From Amorphoplanes digitatis (lineage in GTDB: Bacteria > Actinomycetota > Actinomycetes > Mycobacteriales > Micromonosporaceae): DNA of 64,000 nt. Positions 16,714 to 26,854 of this stretch are shown one piece after another. The notes under the pieces are model-generated. The model worked only from the letters and a program-made list of their open reading frames with translations, was not told the DNA's origin and did no database searches. The translations under genes and the position numbers were made by a program. The stretch spans positions 3,714,501-3,778,500 of the forward strand of contig NZ_JACHNH010000001.1 of the NCBI RefSeq assembly GCF_014205335.1, given 5' to 3'. Numbering within the stretch: position 1 is the stretch's first letter; every line of letters starts with the position of its first letter.

Positions 16714-18210
16714 TTGACAACCATCGAGCACTGGATCGGCGGCAGCAGCACCGCCGGGGCGGCGACCCGCCGCGCCGCGGTGTACAACCCCGCGACCGGG
16801 CGGCCGCAGCACGAGGTGGTGCTGGCCGGGCCCGGCGACGTCGACGCGGCCGTCGCGGCGGCGAAGGCGGCGTTCCCGGCCTGGAGCCAGGCGTCGCTGA
16901 GCGCCCGCACGAAGATCCTGTTTAACTTCCGGGAGCTGGTAAACGCCGACATCGGGCGGCTCGCGGAGCTGATCTCCGACGAGCACGGCAAGGTGCTCAG
17001 CGACGCGGCCGGCGAGGTGCAGCGTGGCCTGGAGGTCGTCGAGTTCGCCTGCGGCATACCGCAGCTGCTCAAGGGCGACTACTCGGACCAGGCCTCGACC
17101 GGCGTGGACGTGTTCAGCTTCCGCGAGCCGCTCGGCGTCTGCGCCGGCATCACCCCGTTCAACTTCCCGGTGATGGTGCCGATGTGGATGTACCCGGTCG
17201 CGATCGCCTGCGGCAACACGTTCGTGCTCAAGCCCAGCGAGCGCGACCCGTCGGCGTCGAACCACATCGCCGAACTCTGGCGCCGTGCCGGCCTGCCCGA
17301 CGGGGTCTTCAACGTGGTGCACGGCGACAAGGTCGCGGTCGACGCGCTGCTGGAGCACCCGGACGTCGCGGCGGTCTCGTTCGTCGGCTCCACGCCGATC
17401 GCCCGCTACCTGCACGGGAAGGCCTCGGCCGCGGGCAAGCGGGTGCAGGCCCTCGGCGGCGCGAAGAACCACGCGGTCATCCTGCCGGACGCCGACCTGG
17501 ACTACGCCGCCAACCACCTGGCGGCGGCCGCCTTCGGCTCGGCCGGCGAGCGCTGCATGGCGATCTCCGCGGCCGTCGCGGTCGGCGCCGCCGGCGACCC
17601 GCTGACGGACATCCTGACCCGCAAGGCGGGCGAGGTCGTGGTCGGCTCGGGTCGCGACCCGAAGAGCGAGATGGGCCCGGTGGTCACGGCCGCGGCCCGC
17701 GACCGCATCGAGGGCCTCATCGGCACCGGCGAGCGGCAGGGCGCCAAGGTGCTCGTCGACGGCCGCGGCCTCAAGGTGCCCGGCTTCGACGACGGCTTCT
17801 TCGTCGGCCCGACCGTCATCGACCAGGTGCGTACCTCGATGGACGTGTACACCGAGGAGATCTTCGGGCCGGTGCTCTCGGTGGTACGCAGCGACAGCGT
17901 CGAGGCGGCGATCGACCTGATCAACGCCAACCCGTACGGCAACGGCACCGCCCTGTTCACCAACAGCGGCGAGGCGGCGCGGCGATTCCAGCGCGGAGTC
18001 CGCGTCGGCATGATCGGGATCAACGTCCCGGTCCCGGTCCCGATGGCCTACTACTCCTTCGGCGGCTGGAAGGACTCGCTCTTCGGCGAACGGCACATAC
18101 ACGGCCCCGAGGGCGTCTCGTTCTACACCCGCGGCAAGGTCGTCACCTCCCGCTGGCCGCACGTCGACGCGGCGCACGGCGCCAGCATGCATTTCCCGAC
18201 CGCTTCCTGA
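16714..18210 (+). CDS. mmsA: Methylmalonate-semialdehyde dehydrogenase (CoA-acylating)
   Basis: A 498-residue aldehyde dehydrogenase that converts malonate semialdehyde, the end product of inositol breakdown, to acetyl-CoA and CO2 (IolA role). The nucleotide-binding region is GITPFNFPVMVPMWMYPVAI, and the catalytic Cys is residue 281 in FGSAGERCMAIS. The family-typical GMIGINVPVPVPMAYYSFGG is near the end. It starts with TTG 16714, 13 bp after iolD, with AAGGGA as ribosome-binding site. Paralogues act in valine catabolism, but the context supports the inositol pathway. Confidence 0.92.
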   Translation: MTTIEHWIGGSSTAGAATRRAAVYNPATGRPQHEVVLAGPGDVDAAVAAAKAAFPAWSQASLSARTKILFNFRELVNADIGRLAELISDEHGKVLSDAAGEVQRGLEVVEFACGIPQLLKGDYSDQASTGVDVFSFREPLGVCAGITPFNFPVMVPMWMYPVAIACGNTFVLKPSERDPSASNHIAELWRRAGLPDGVFNVVHGDKVAVDALLEHPDVAAVSFVGSTPIARYLHGKASAAGKRVQALGGAKNHAVILPDADLDYAANHLAAAAFGSAGERCMAISAAVAVGAAGDPLTDILTRKAGEVVVGSGRDPKSEMGPVVTAAARDRIEGLIGTGERQGAKVLVDGRGLKVPGFDDGFFVGPTVIDQVRTSMDVYTEEIFGPVLSVVRSDSVEAAIDLINANPYGNGTALFTNSGEAARRFQRGVRVGMIGINVPVPVPMAYYSFGGWKDSLFGERHIHGPEGVSFYTRGKVVTSRWPHVDAAHGASMHFPTAS

Positions 18211-18242
18211 TCCAACGCAGCGTCCCCCAACCGGAGGCCCCA

Positions 18243-19241
18243 ATGTCCAGGAGATCCGTTCGAACGGTAAGCATCGCGCTCGTCGCCTGTCTCGCGGTGG
18301 CCACCGCCTGTAGCAGCCAGGGCGGCGCGCAGGAGGAGGAGAAGAACTCCGGCGGGGGCGGGACCAACACCGCGGCCGGCCCCCGGCTGAAGATGGCGAT
18401 GGTCACCCACGCGCCGGCCGGCGACACCTTCTTCGACATCATCCGCAAGGGCGCCGACGCCGCCGCCGCCAACGACAACGTCGAGTACACGTACTCCAAC
18501 GACGGCGACCCGACCCGCCAGGCCACTCTGATCGAGAACGCGGTCAACTCCAAGCCGGACGCGCTGCTGGTCTCCGTGCCGGCGCCGACCGCGCTGCGGG
18601 CCTCGATCCAGAAGGCCGTCGCGGCCGGCATCCCGGTCATCGGCTTCAACGCCGGCCGGGAGGCCTACCAGGACTGGGGCGCGATCATGTACTTCGGCCA
18701 GGACGAGGGCATCGCGGGCAACGCGGCCGGCGTCCGGCTCAAGGAGGAGAGCGCCGGCAAGGTGCTGTGCGTGATCCAGGCGCAGGGCCAGTCGCAGCTC
18801 GAGGCGCGCTGCAACGGGGTGAAGGCCGGCTTCGGCGGCGAGGTCGAGAACATCAACGTCAACGGCACCGACCTGACCTCCGTGCGCTCGACGCTCGAGT
18901 CGAAGCTGCGCCAGGACCCGGCGATCACCCACGTCATCACCCTCGGCGCGCCGTTCGCCCTTACCGCGTTGCAGGCCAAGCAGGCCTCGAACAGCAAGGC
19001 CACCATCGTCACGTTCGACACCAACTCCGAGCTGGTCGGCAAGATCGAGTCCGGGGACATCGCCTGGGCGGTCGATCAGCAGCCGTACCTGCAGGGCTAC
19101 ATGTCCGTCGACGCCGCGGCGTTCTACATCCGCAACGGCAACGTGCTCGGCGGCGGAAAAGAGGTCCTCACCGGGCCGGCCTTCATCGACAAGAGCAACA
19201 TCGCCGCCGTGAGCAAGTACGCCAAGGCGGGCACCCGCTAG
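18243..19241 (+). CDS. Sugar ABC transporter substrate-binding lipoprotein
   Basis: A 332-residue periplasmic-binding-protein type I member (RbsB-like). It has a signal sequence ending at a Cys ([10 protein letters not shown]; an imperfect lipobox), a low-complexity linker, then the binding domain with [20 protein letters not shown] and [10 protein letters not shown] typical of sugar binders. ATG 18243 has GGAGG nine bases upstream. It sits between the inositol enzymes and its permease, so myo-inositol or a related polyol is the likely ligand (inference). A strong hairpin follows the gene. Confidence 0.9.
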   Translation: MSRRSVRTVSIALVACLAVATACSSQGGAQEEEKNSGGGGTNTAAGPRLKMAMVTHAPAGDTFFDIIRKGADAAAANDNVEYTYSNDGDPTRQATLIENAVNSKPDALLVSVPAPTALRASIQKAVAAGIPVIGFNAGREAYQDWGAIMYFGQDEGIAGNAAGVRLKEESAGKVLCVIQAQGQSQLEARCNGVKAGFGGEVENINVNGTDLTSVRSTLESKLRQDPAITHVITLGAPFALTALQAKQASNSKATIVTFDTNSELVGKIESGDIAWAVDQQPYLQGYMSVDAAAFYIRNGNVLGGGKEVLTGPAFIDKSNIAAVSKYAKAGTR

Positions 19242-19247
19242 CTCGCC

Positions 19248-19281
19248 GGCGGAGCCGCCGGTGCGACCCGGCGGCTCCGCC
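19248..19281 (+). terminator. Intra-operon hairpin after the binding-protein gene
   Basis: GGCGGAGCCGCCGG (19248-19261) and CCGGCGGCTCCGCC (19268-19281) form a perfect 14-bp stem with a 6-nt loop. Between a binding protein and its permease such a stem usually stabilises the upstream mRNA or partly terminates, giving an excess of binding protein. Confidence 0.65.
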
Positions 19282-19301
19282 ACCCCCCGAAGGAGATTGG
19301 G

Positions 19302-20357
19302 ATGAGTCAGACCTTGGTGGCGCCGCCCCCGGCGCCCCAGACCGACGAACGGCTCGTGCGCAAGTCGATGCTCGGGCGGCTGATGGCCAGACCCGAGGTC
19401 GGGGCGCTGGCGGGCGCGATCGTCATCTACGTGCTGTTCTTCGTCGTCGCGCCGCCCTTCCGCGAGGCACCCTCGCTGGCGACCGTCCTCTACCAGAGCT
19501 CCCTGTACGGCATCCCCGCGGTCGGCGTGGCCCTGCTGATGATCGGCGGCGAGTTCGACCTGTCGGCCGGCGTCGCGGTCATCACGTCCTCGCTGGTGGC
19601 CTCCATGACGGCGTACCAGCTCAGCGTGAACGTCTGGGTCGGCGTGCTGGTCTCGCTGGTCGTGGCGCTCGGCATCGGGCTGCTCAACGGCTATCTGCTG
19701 GTGAAGACGCGACTGCCCAGCTTCCTGGTCACCCTCGCCACGTTCTTCATGCTCACCGGCCTCAACCTGGCCGTCACCAAGATCGTCTCCGGTGGCGTGG
19801 CCACCAAGGACATCTCCGACATCGACGGCTTCGACAGCGCGCACGCGTTCTTCGCCTCGGACGTCGTGATCGGCGGCATGAACCTGCGGATCACGCTCTT
19901 CTGGTGGGCCGTCTTCGTCGGCGTGGCGACCTGGGTGCTGCTGCGCAGCCGTACCGGAAACTGGATCTTCGCCGTCGGCGGCGCCGACGCCAGCGCGCGT
20001 GCGGTGGGCGTACCGGTGAGAAAGGTCAAGATCGGCCTGTTCATGACGGTGTCGTTCGTCTGCTGGTTCACCGGCATGCACATCCTCTTCTCGTTCAACA
20101 CCGTGCAGTCCGGCCAGGGTCCCGGCAACGAGTTCCTCTACATCATCGCGGCGGTCGTCGGCGGCTGCCTGCTCACCGGCGGGTACGGCTCGGCCGTCGG
20201 CGCCGCGATCGGCGCCTTCATCTTCGGCATGACCGAGCAGGGCATCGTGCTGGCCGGCTGGGAGGCCGACTGGTTCAAGTTCTTCCTCGGCGCGATGCTC
20301 CTGGGCGCGACCCTGCTCAACGTGTACATCCGGCAACGGGCGGAGACCAGGCTATGA
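19302..20357 (+). CDS. Sugar ABC transporter permease
   Basis: A 351-residue RbsC-type (BPD_transp_2) membrane protein with about nine hydrophobic segments. The family signature around [20 protein letters not shown] and the late EAA-like region [20 protein letters not shown] are visible. ATG 19302 is preceded by AAGGAG. The stop overlaps the ATPase start by 4 bp. It forms the channel of the cluster's importer, acting with the binding protein at 18243 and the ATPase at 20354. Confidence 0.92.
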   Translation: MSQTLVAPPPAPQTDERLVRKSMLGRLMARPEVGALAGAIVIYVLFFVVAPPFREAPSLATVLYQSSLYGIPAVGVALLMIGGEFDLSAGVAVITSSLVASMTAYQLSVNVWVGVLVSLVVALGIGLLNGYLLVKTRLPSFLVTLATFFMLTGLNLAVTKIVSGGVATKDISDIDGFDSAHAFFASDVVIGGMNLRITLFWWAVFVGVATWVLLRSRTGNWIFAVGGADASARAVGVPVRKVKIGLFMTVSFVCWFTGMHILFSFNTVQSGQGPGNEFLYIIAAVVGGCLLTGGYGSAVGAAIGAFIFGMTEQGIVLAGWEADWFKFFLGAMLLGATLLNVYIRQRAETRL

Positions 20358-21220
20358 CCACGGAAACGCAAGCCGACACCACCACGCCGCTCGTCAAACT
20401 CACCGGCGCGGGCAAGAACTACGGCCACATCAACGCGCTCGGCGGCATCGACCTCGAGGTCGGCGCGTCCGAGGTGACCTGCGTGCTCGGTGACAACGGC
20501 GCCGGCAAGTCCACCCTGATCAAGATCATCGCGGGCCTGCACCAGCACTCGTCCGGCACCTACGAGGTGGCCGGCCGCGAGGTCCACTTCAACTCGCCCC
20601 GCGAGGCGCTGGAGCTGGGCATCGCCACCGTCTACCAGGACCTCGCCGTGGTGCCGCTGATGCCGGTCTGGCGCAACTTCTTCCTCGGCAACGAGGTGCG
20701 CCGGCGCTTCGGCATGGACATCGCGTTCATGAAGCGGACCACCAAGAAGGAACTGCTCGACATGGGCATCGACCTGCGCGACGTCGACCAGCCCATCGGC
20801 ACCCTCTCCGGCGGCGAACGCCAGTGCGTCGCCATCAGCCGGGCCGTCTACTTCGGCGCCAAGGTGCTGATCCTCGACGAGCCCACCGCCGCCCTCGGCG
20901 TCAAGCAGTCCGGTGTGGTTCTCAAGTACATCCTCCAGGCCCGCGAGCGGGGCCTCGGCGTCATCTTCATCACCCACAACCCGCACCACGCGTTCCCCGT
21001 CGGCGACCGGTTCCTGCTGCTCAAGCGCGGCCGGCCGCTCGGCTACTACCGCAAGAACGAGATCACCCGCGACGAGCTGACCGCGCTGATGGCCGGCGGC
21101 GCCGAGCTGGAGGAGCTCAGCCACGAGCTCAGCGCCCAGGACGGCGCGGTGTCGGCCGCCGCGGCCAAGATGCTGGAGGACGAAGTGCACGACCTCGGGA
21201 TCACGGGGAAGACGCCGTGA
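20354..21220 (+). CDS. Sugar ABC transporter ATP-binding protein (single domain)
   Basis: A 288-residue ATPase. Walker A is [12 protein letters not shown], the signature is [15 protein letters not shown], Walker B is [12 protein letters not shown], and the switch His is in [11 protein letters not shown]. Unlike RbsA or XylG (about 500 residues, two tandem ABC domains) it has a single domain, so it must act as a homodimer. ATG 20354 overlaps the permease stop; its own TGA overlaps the GTG of iolE. It powers the predicted inositol importer. Confidence 0.92.
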   Translation: MTTETQADTTTPLVKLTGAGKNYGHINALGGIDLEVGASEVTCVLGDNGAGKSTLIKIIAGLHQHSSGTYEVAGREVHFNSPREALELGIATVYQDLAVVPLMPVWRNFFLGNEVRRRFGMDIAFMKRTTKKELLDMGIDLRDVDQPIGTLSGGERQCVAISRAVYFGAKVLILDEPTAALGVKQSGVVLKYILQARERGLGVIFITHNPHHAFPVGDRFLLLKRGRPLGYYRKNEITRDELTALMAGGAELEELSHELSAQDGAVSAAAAKMLEDEVHDLGITGKTP

Positions 21221-22125
21221 CGGAGTTGCGCCTCGGCAGCTGCCCCGACTCGTGGGGCGTCTGGTTCGCCGACGACCCGCGCCAGACGCCGTGGCAGCGG
21301 TTCCTCGACGAACTGTCCGGCGTCGGCTACCGGTGGCTGGAGCTCGGCCCGTACGGATATCTGCCGACCGACCCGGCGCGCCTGGCCGACGAGCTCGCGT
21401 CCCGGGAGCTGCGGGTCTCGGCCGGCACCATGCACGGCTACAGCGGGCTGCACCGCTCGGACGCGTACCCGGAGATCCTGGAACGCACCCGCGCGGTGGC
21501 CGAGCTGACCGCGGCCATGGGCGCCCGCGACCTGGTCTTCGTGCCGGTCCCGGGCTTCCGCGACGACACCACCGGCGACTACCTGGAGGCCGGCACCCTC
21601 GACGACGACGGGTGGAAGACCCTGGTGCGCTCCACCAACGACCTCGGCCGCGTGCTCGCGGAGGACTACGGGGTACGCCTCCAGTTCCACCACCACGCCG
21701 ACAGCTACGTCGAGACCCGGCCGCAGGTCGACCGGCTGCTCGCCGACACCGACCCCGCGTACGTGTCGATCTGCCTGGACACCGGGCACCTCGCGTACGC
21801 GGGAGGCGACGCCGCGCAGCTGATCGCCGACCACCCGGACCGGATCGGCTACCTGCACATCAAGCAGATGGACCCGGCGATCGTGGCGAGAGCGCGGGCC
21901 GAGGACCTCGCGTTCGGGCAGGCGGTGGCGCTCGGCGCGAGCTGCGAGCCGCCGGCCGGAATCCCGGACATCCCCTCGGTCGTCCGCGCGCTACAGGAGA
22001 GAGGCACGGACACCTTCGTGATCGTCGAGCAGGACATGTACCCCGTCGCGTTCGACGTGCCGGCGCCGATCGCGGCCCGCACGTACGCCTATCTCCGCGA
22101 CGCCGGGGTCGGAGGAACGCCATGA
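21217..22125 (+). CDS. iolE: Sugar phosphate isomerase/epimerase-type protein, probable inosose dehydratase
   Basis: A 302-residue xylose-isomerase-like TIM barrel (AP endonuclease 2 superfamily). The N-terminus [16 protein letters not shown], the metal ligands in [13 protein letters not shown] and [14 protein letters not shown], and [10 protein letters not shown] fit the IolE group, which dehydrates scyllo-inosose to the diketone used by IolD. GTG 21217 overlaps the ATPase stop. IolE and IolH are similar folds; I assign IolE here because of the SWG motif and the position directly before iolG. Confidence in the exact reaction is moderate. Confidence 0.82.
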   Translation: MTELRLGSCPDSWGVWFADDPRQTPWQRFLDELSGVGYRWLELGPYGYLPTDPARLADELASRELRVSAGTMHGYSGLHRSDAYPEILERTRAVAELTAAMGARDLVFVPVPGFRDDTTGDYLEAGTLDDDGWKTLVRSTNDLGRVLAEDYGVRLQFHHHADSYVETRPQVDRLLADTDPAYVSICLDTGHLAYAGGDAAQLIADHPDRIGYLHIKQMDPAIVARARAEDLAFGQAVALGASCEPPAGIPDIPSVVRALQERGTDTFVIVEQDMYPVAFDVPAPIAARTYAYLRDAGVGGTP

Positions 22126-23150
22126 CGCTGCGGGTGGGTGTGATCGGCACCGGCATGATCGGCCGCGACCACATCCGCCGGATGACCACGGTGCTGGCCG
22201 GGGTGGCGGTCACCGCCGTCACCGACGTCGACGTGGCGACGGCCAAGAAGGTCGCCGAGGGCCTGCCCGGCGCGGTCCTGCACGCCACCGGCGAGGACCT
22301 GATCGCCGACCCGGCCGTCGACGCGGTAGTCGTCTGCTCGTGGGGACCCACCCACGAGCAGTACGTCCTCGGCTCCATCGCGGCAGGCAAGCCGGTCTTC
22401 TGCGAGAAACCCCTGGCCACGACGCAGGACGCCTGCCGGCGCATCGTCGAGGCCGAGGTCGCGGCGGGCCGCCGGCTGGTGCAGGTCGGCTACATGCGCC
22501 GGTACGACGCGGCGTACCGGGCGCTCAAGGAGGTGGTCGACAGCGGCCAGATCGGCAATCCGCTGATGATGCACTGCGCGCACCGCAACGCCGACGTGCC
22601 GTCCTTCTACGAGAAGGAGAGCGCGATCACCGACACCGCGGTCCACGAGATCGACATGGTCCGCTGGATGTTCGGCGAGGAGATCACCGCGGCCCGGGTG
22701 CTGATCCCGCGCAAGAGCCGAAACGGCGGCCCGCTCCAGGACCCGCTCCTGCTGATCCTGGAGATGGCCGGCGGCGCGCTCGTCGACGTGGAGATCTCCG
22801 TCAACATCCGGTACGGCTACGACATCCGCGGCGAGGTCGTCGGCGAGGACGGCACGGCCGCCCTCGGCGACCTGAGCCCGGTGCTGGTCCGCAGCGCCGG
22901 GCAGGCGGCGACGCCGGTGCCGGTGGACTGGCGGGAACGGTTCCTGCGCGCGTACGACGTGGAGATCCAGGAGTGGGTCGACTCGATCGCGGGCGGGGGA
23001 GTGCCGCTGGGCCCGAGCGCCTGGGACGGCTACGCGGCGGCGGCGGTCTCCGACTCCGGGGTCGAGGCGCTGCGCACCGGCACCCGCGTACCGGTGACCC
23101 TAGCTCCTCGCCCCGCCCTGTACGACGCCGCGGTGGAGGTGCCCCGATGA
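22122..23150 (+). CDS. iolG: Inositol 2-dehydrogenase (Gfo/Idh/MocA family)
   Basis: A 342-residue NAD-dependent dehydrogenase that oxidises myo-inositol to scyllo-inosose, the first step of the pathway. The Rossmann motif is GVIGTGMIGRDHI, the EKP motif is FCEKPLATTQDA with the conserved Lys, and the catalytic region DTAVHEIDMVRWMFGEE has the Asp/His pair. ATG 22122 overlaps the previous stop, with GGAGG upstream. The substrate could be another inositol isomer; the surrounding genes make inositol very likely. Confidence 0.88.
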   Translation: MTLRVGVIGTGMIGRDHIRRMTTVLAGVAVTAVTDVDVATAKKVAEGLPGAVLHATGEDLIADPAVDAVVVCSWGPTHEQYVLGSIAAGKPVFCEKPLATTQDACRRIVEAEVAAGRRLVQVGYMRRYDAAYRALKEVVDSGQIGNPLMMHCAHRNADVPSFYEKESAITDTAVHEIDMVRWMFGEEITAARVLIPRKSRNGGPLQDPLLLILEMAGGALVDVEISVNIRYGYDIRGEVVGEDGTAALGDLSPVLVRSAGQAATPVPVDWRERFLRAYDVEIQEWVDSIAGGGVPLGPSAWDGYAAAAVSDSGVEALRTGTRVPVTLAPRPALYDAAVEVPR

Positions 23151-24004
23151 GGATCGCGCTGGATCCGTACATGCTGCGCCGGGTGCCGCTGCTCTCCCTG
23201 CCGCGGGTCGTCGCCGACCTCGGCTACCACCACATCGAGCTGTCGCCAAGGGACGACTTCATGCCGTTCTTCCTGCACCCGCGCGCCTCCTCGGCGGACG
23301 TGGCCGCGTTCCGCCGGGAACTGGCCGCGGCGGAGGTCACGGTGGCCTCGGTGCTGCCCCTCTACAAGTGGTCCGGCCCCGACGAGGACGAACGCCGCGC
23401 CGCGGTCCGCTACTGGAAACGCGCCGTCGAGATCACCGTGGACCTCGGCGTAGACGTGATGAACTCCGAGTTCAACGGCCGCCCGGAGGCCCCGGCCGCG
23501 AGCGAGGCCCAGTTCTGGCGCTCACTGGAGGAGCTGCTGCCGATCTTCGAACGCGAGGGCGTCCGGCTGGTCCTGGAACCACACCCGGACGACTTCGTGG
23601 AGGACGGCATCGCCGCGGTGAACCTGGTGAAGGGGATCAACTCGCCGCTGGTGACGTTCCTGTACTGCGCGCCGCACACCTTCCACCAGGGCGGAGACCT
23701 GGCGGCGGTGATACGGCACGCGGGGCCGCTGCTGACGCACGTGCACATCGCGGACAGCTTCGACCACCGCGGCTCGTCCGGTCTGCGGTACATCGTGAAC
23801 CCGCCGGGGTCGCCGGTCCGCGTGCATCAGCACCTGGACATCGGCCAGGGCGAGGTGGAGTGGGACCTGTTCTTCCGGACCCTGACCGAGACGGGATTCG
23901 ACGGCATCGCGACCGTCTGCGTCTTCGCCTGGGAGGAGCGGGCGGAGGAGAGCTGCCGCTACAACCTGACCCAGGTCGACCAGTACCTGTCCAAGTACAC
24001 GTAG
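23147..24004 (+). CDS. iolH: Sugar phosphate isomerase/epimerase (IolH-like)
   Basis: A 285-residue TIM-barrel protein, last gene of the operon, with ATG 23147 overlapping the iolG stop. Metal-ligand regions MNSEFNGRPEAP, RLVLEPHPDDFVEDG and LTHVHIADSFDHRG are typical of the IolH branch; IolH's precise role in inositol catabolism is not well settled in the literature I know. The operon ends here without an obvious strong hairpin. Confidence 0.82.
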   Translation: MRIALDPYMLRRVPLLSLPRVVADLGYHHIELSPRDDFMPFFLHPRASSADVAAFRRELAAAEVTVASVLPLYKWSGPDEDERRAAVRYWKRAVEITVDLGVDVMNSEFNGRPEAPAASEAQFWRSLEELLPIFEREGVRLVLEPHPDDFVEDGIAAVNLVKGINSPLVTFLYCAPHTFHQGGDLAAVIRHAGPLLTHVHIADSFDHRGSSGLRYIVNPPGSPVRVHQHLDIGQGEVEWDLFFRTLTETGFDGIATVCVFAWEERAEESCRYNLTQVDQYLSKYT

Positions 24005-24311
24005 ATCAAGATAAAAATCAAGGTCAGGACCCTGTCGTGCCTGGTTGCATGGTGCTGACCGTCGCTCCCGCCGAGACCGGTCGCTTCGCTCCCTGCCAGC
24101 TGCGTGAGTGGTGGAGACGGCCGGCTTCGCCGGGCCGTAGAGAGTCGCACGGACCGACCGCGGCCGTCGCCGCGAATTCAGGGCTCCGATGTTCCGCGTC
24201 TGCGCCGCCCGGATGCAGGATGTACTCCTCGTCGTTTCCGAGGGCTGATTCTGGATCGCCGGCGGCGGGAATCGCCGTGGTCGCCGGCCGCGTAGTGGTT
24301 GGATATGGCCG
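24005..24311. other. Intergenic interval after iol operon
   Basis: No supported gene. A short AT-rich patch (ATCAAGATAAAAATCAAGG) follows iolH directly. Nothing else is recognisable. Confidence 0.3.
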
Positions 24312-24554
24312 GTGAGCGACCCATGGGATGAGGAGTTCGCCCCGTCGACCGCGGCCCTGAACACCCTGCGCTGGGCGCAGGGGATGGGTGCGGAGACGCT
24401 GGGCGAGGCGTACGACATGCTCGAACAGCTGGAACTCAGCAACGATGTTCCCGAGGTGCTCGGCCACGACGACACCGTCGAGGGCGTGCGGGAGGAACTC
24501 GAATTCGGCATCGAGGCCGCCGGGCCGGACACCTTGCTCACAACCTTGCTCTAG
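24312..24554 (+). CDS. Small acidic protein of unknown function
   Basis: An 80-residue acidic protein starting at GTG 24312, with helical sequence such as EAYDMLEQLELSND. I recognise no family. Its C-terminal third (VLGHDDTVEGVREELEFGIE) is repeated, with changes, at about 25474-25570 (VLGHDDTVKGVREELECGVE), where the frame runs into unrelated sequence. Conservation of the reading frame between the two copies supports coding. It is the first part of a duplicated unit described in the findings. Confidence 0.5.
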   Translation: MSDPWDEEFAPSTAALNTLRWAQGMGAETLGEAYDMLEQLELSNDVPEVLGHDDTVEGVREELEFGIEAAGPDTLLTTLL

Positions 24555-24594
24555 GTCGACACACCATCCATCCCGGACGGCGGCTCGACCCGGT

Positions 24595-25046
24595 CACAGC
24601 AATTCACCATGGCCCCGGGCCGTCGACCGCTGCCGGGAACTCCGGCCCGAGCCACGCGTAGGCGTGGGCTCAAGCTGGTCCCACCACACGCACAGGTCAT
24701 CGAACGTCGCCGGGTCGCTTGTGGTCGGCACCACCACGGCCTTGTAGCCCGAGGGCAGGTCGGACGCGGTGAGAAGGGGGCCTCCAGCCGCTCCGAGACG
24801 TCGTCGCGCCGATGTCCGGTCCTCAAGATCGCGCCGGTCGTCGCTGCCGCTGCCGCCGCTGTTCCGGTCGTCGCTGCCGCTGCCGCCGCTGTTACTGGCG
24901 TCGCTGCTGCTGGCGCCGCCGCCGCTGCGCGCGGGGATGCGGCGAGGTCGACCCGCTGTGGCCGCCAGGCCTATCCCGGCGGACACGGCAATCGCGGCCG
25001 GAAGACCGATGCCCAATTCGACCGGCCTTTGGTTGAATATCTGCAT
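24595..25046 (-). pseudogene. Truncated paralogue of the secreted protein at 25828
   Basis: The frame starts at ATG 25046 with LGIGLPAAIAVSAGIGLAAT, nearly identical to the signal peptide of the gene at 25828-26565, and later reads LTASDLPSGYKAVVVPTTSD and ATFDDLCVWWDQLE, matching that gene's middle. It then departs into unrelated sequence and loses the C-terminal half. Its linker contains an 11-residue repeat (NSGGSGSDDR). The upstream 120 bp are also shared with the intact copy, showing a segmental duplication. Confidence 0.7.
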
Positions 25047-25827
25047 TTGGTAACCGTAATCGGCGCCTGGCTGTGGGTCGTTGAATTCGACCATCTCCGG
25101 GAGCCCGCACCGATTCCCAACATTTCAACGATTGGTATTTGTGTGGCGTAGGTGCTAAGTGGAATGCCGAGTCCACTTGTTCATGTCTCGTGAAATGCCC
25201 GCGAAGTGCGCAGCGGCACTCATTCCGTGAGCGGCGAAACTTCTCGGGTCGCCGCCACCGGCAGATCCGCGATTCAGATATCGAATTCCTGAGCAGGTGA
25301 TCGCGTTGGCAGCGGTGCCTGCCCGGTCCGAGTGGCGGGCCGTTCGCCAGCAGCAACGGTCCCGGGCCGGCCACGAACCGGATCGTGTCGCGGTTCAGGG
25401 GCAGCGCGATCTCGACCCCGCTCGGCGCGCTGCCCTGCTCGTCCCTGGTCCTGGGAAGTGTGGCCGGTACCGGTGCTCGGCCACGACGACACCGTCAAGG
25501 GCGTGCGGGAGGAACTCGAATGCGGTGTCGAGGCCGCCAGGCCGGACATCTTCTCACGACCCTGCTCCGGGTCGGACCGGCTCGATGGTCCGCGAGCATC
25601 CGTGGCGGTCACCAATGGATAGTCTCGGCCTGGCCTCGGGTCAGAGGTGTCCGAGCCGCTGATCGCTGCCGGGAACTGTCGTCCGGGCCACGTTGGCAAG
25701 GCTCAATGAGCAATCTCAACGTGGCCCCGGGGCCGGAGGGTCGCCGACCTCCGATAGGCACTGCTGCCCGGGGACACGTTGAAATTGGTTCAATCCAGTA
25801 GGCGTGAACCGCTCAGGGCGGTCCTGT
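25047..25827. repeat. Decayed duplication: fragments of flanking genes
   Basis: 25047-25160 matches the upstream region of the gene at 25828 (compare 26566-26680). 25275-25480 carries two short stretches matching the OmpA-like lipoprotein gene (GGCAGCGGTGCCTGCCCGG near 25310 and near 27000; GGTTCAGGGGCAGCGCGA near 25394 and a close match near 27250). 25474-25590 matches the small ORF at 24312. No intact gene is left. Confidence 0.65.
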
Positions 25828-26565
25828 CTAGTCGTTCGGCCGGAGCTTCTCCGCGGCCGCCGCGGCGATCGTCTCCACCTCGTCCCGGCCCGGTTCGTCC
25901 GACCCCAGGTACATGAGGACGAGGGACAGGTCCTGCCACGCGACCGCGATCATCTTGACCTGAACGGCGGGCGGTTCGCTCGTCTTGTAGACCACCTTGA
26001 TGCCGGCCGAGGCATCGCCGAGGTCCGGCACCGTCAGCGGGGACTGCGTCACGCGAACCTTGTCATCGCCCTCGCCGGTAGTGATGACCGGGCAGCGCTC
26101 CGGCGCTTCGGCGAAGCCGTCGACGACGGCCTGGGCCTTGTCCTCGCCGATGACGGCGATGTGCTCGACCACGACCAGCGAGTCGTTCGTGAACATGACG
26201 ATCGCGGAGTCGTCGTCCTTCTTGACGGCCGTCAACCGGCCCAGGGGCTGCGATGCATCCTCGGAGTCGCCCTCCCACATCGCGCACGCGTCGTCGAACG
26301 CAGTCGCATCGCTCGGGCTCGGTTCCATCAGGGCGGAGTAGCCCGAGGACAGGTCGGACACGGCGAGCAGCGAGTCCTTCAGCCGCTTCGGGATGTGGTC
26401 GCGCCGATGTCCGGCGTCCGAGGCCGCGCCGGTCGCCGCCGCCGCGGCGCGCGGGGATGCCGCGAGGTCGACCGTCGTGGCCGCCAGGCCTATCCCGGCG
26501 GACACGGCGATCGCGGCCGGAAGACCGATGGCCAACTTGACTGATCTCTTGGTGAATGTACGCAT
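25828..26565 (-). CDS. Secreted or membrane-anchored protein of unknown function
   Basis: A 245-residue protein with a signal peptide (KLAIGLPAAIAVSAGIGLAA) followed by an Ala-rich linker. The mature part has SDLSSGYSALMEPSPSDATA and AFDDACAMWEGDSEDASQ, then beta-rich sequence (DSAIVMFTNDSLVVVEHIAV) and a C-terminal QDLSLVLMYLGSD segment, suggesting a lipid/sensor-like extracellular fold of about 180 residues. I recognise no family. It is upstream of, but not tightly linked to, the next gene on this strand. A broken copy lies at 24595-25046. Confidence 0.75.
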   Translation of the reverse strand: MRTFTKRSVKLAIGLPAAIAVSAGIGLAATTVDLAASPRAAAAATGAASDAGHRRDHIPKRLKDSLLAVSDLSSGYSALMEPSPSDATAFDDACAMWEGDSEDASQPLGRLTAVKKDDDSAIVMFTNDSLVVVEHIAVIGEDKAQAVVDGFAEAPERCPVITTGEGDDKVRVTQSPLTVPDLGDASAGIKVVYKTSEPPAVQVKMIAVAWQDLSLVLMYLGSDEPGRDEVETIAAAAAEKLRPND

Positions 26566-26854
26566 TTGGTCACCGTAAACGGTGTCCGGCTTGCGGGTCG
26601 TTGAATTGGATCAACTCCGGGGGGCGGCACCGATTCCGAACATTTCCACGATTCAGTGGGCGCGTGGCGTAGACGCTACGTAAAATACCGCCTCTTACCT
26701 GATCGGAACCCTGAAAACCGCCCACGTGAAGTGTGCGGCGGCCGACCCCGGCTGATCAGAGAATTCAATATCGAATTCCTACCCGGCCGTTCATCCACGT
26801 CGAACCGAAAGGGGTAATCGTCCGTCGCGAATGCGGCCGGTGCTTTGCCGGCGG

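Noticed and set aside
14697..18243. Long minus-strand ORFs antisense to iolD and mmsA
   Set aside because: Composition artefacts opposite well-supported enzymes.
23959..24150. Short minus-strand ORF after iolH
   Set aside because: No start signal, overlaps iolH antisense, no recognisable sequence.
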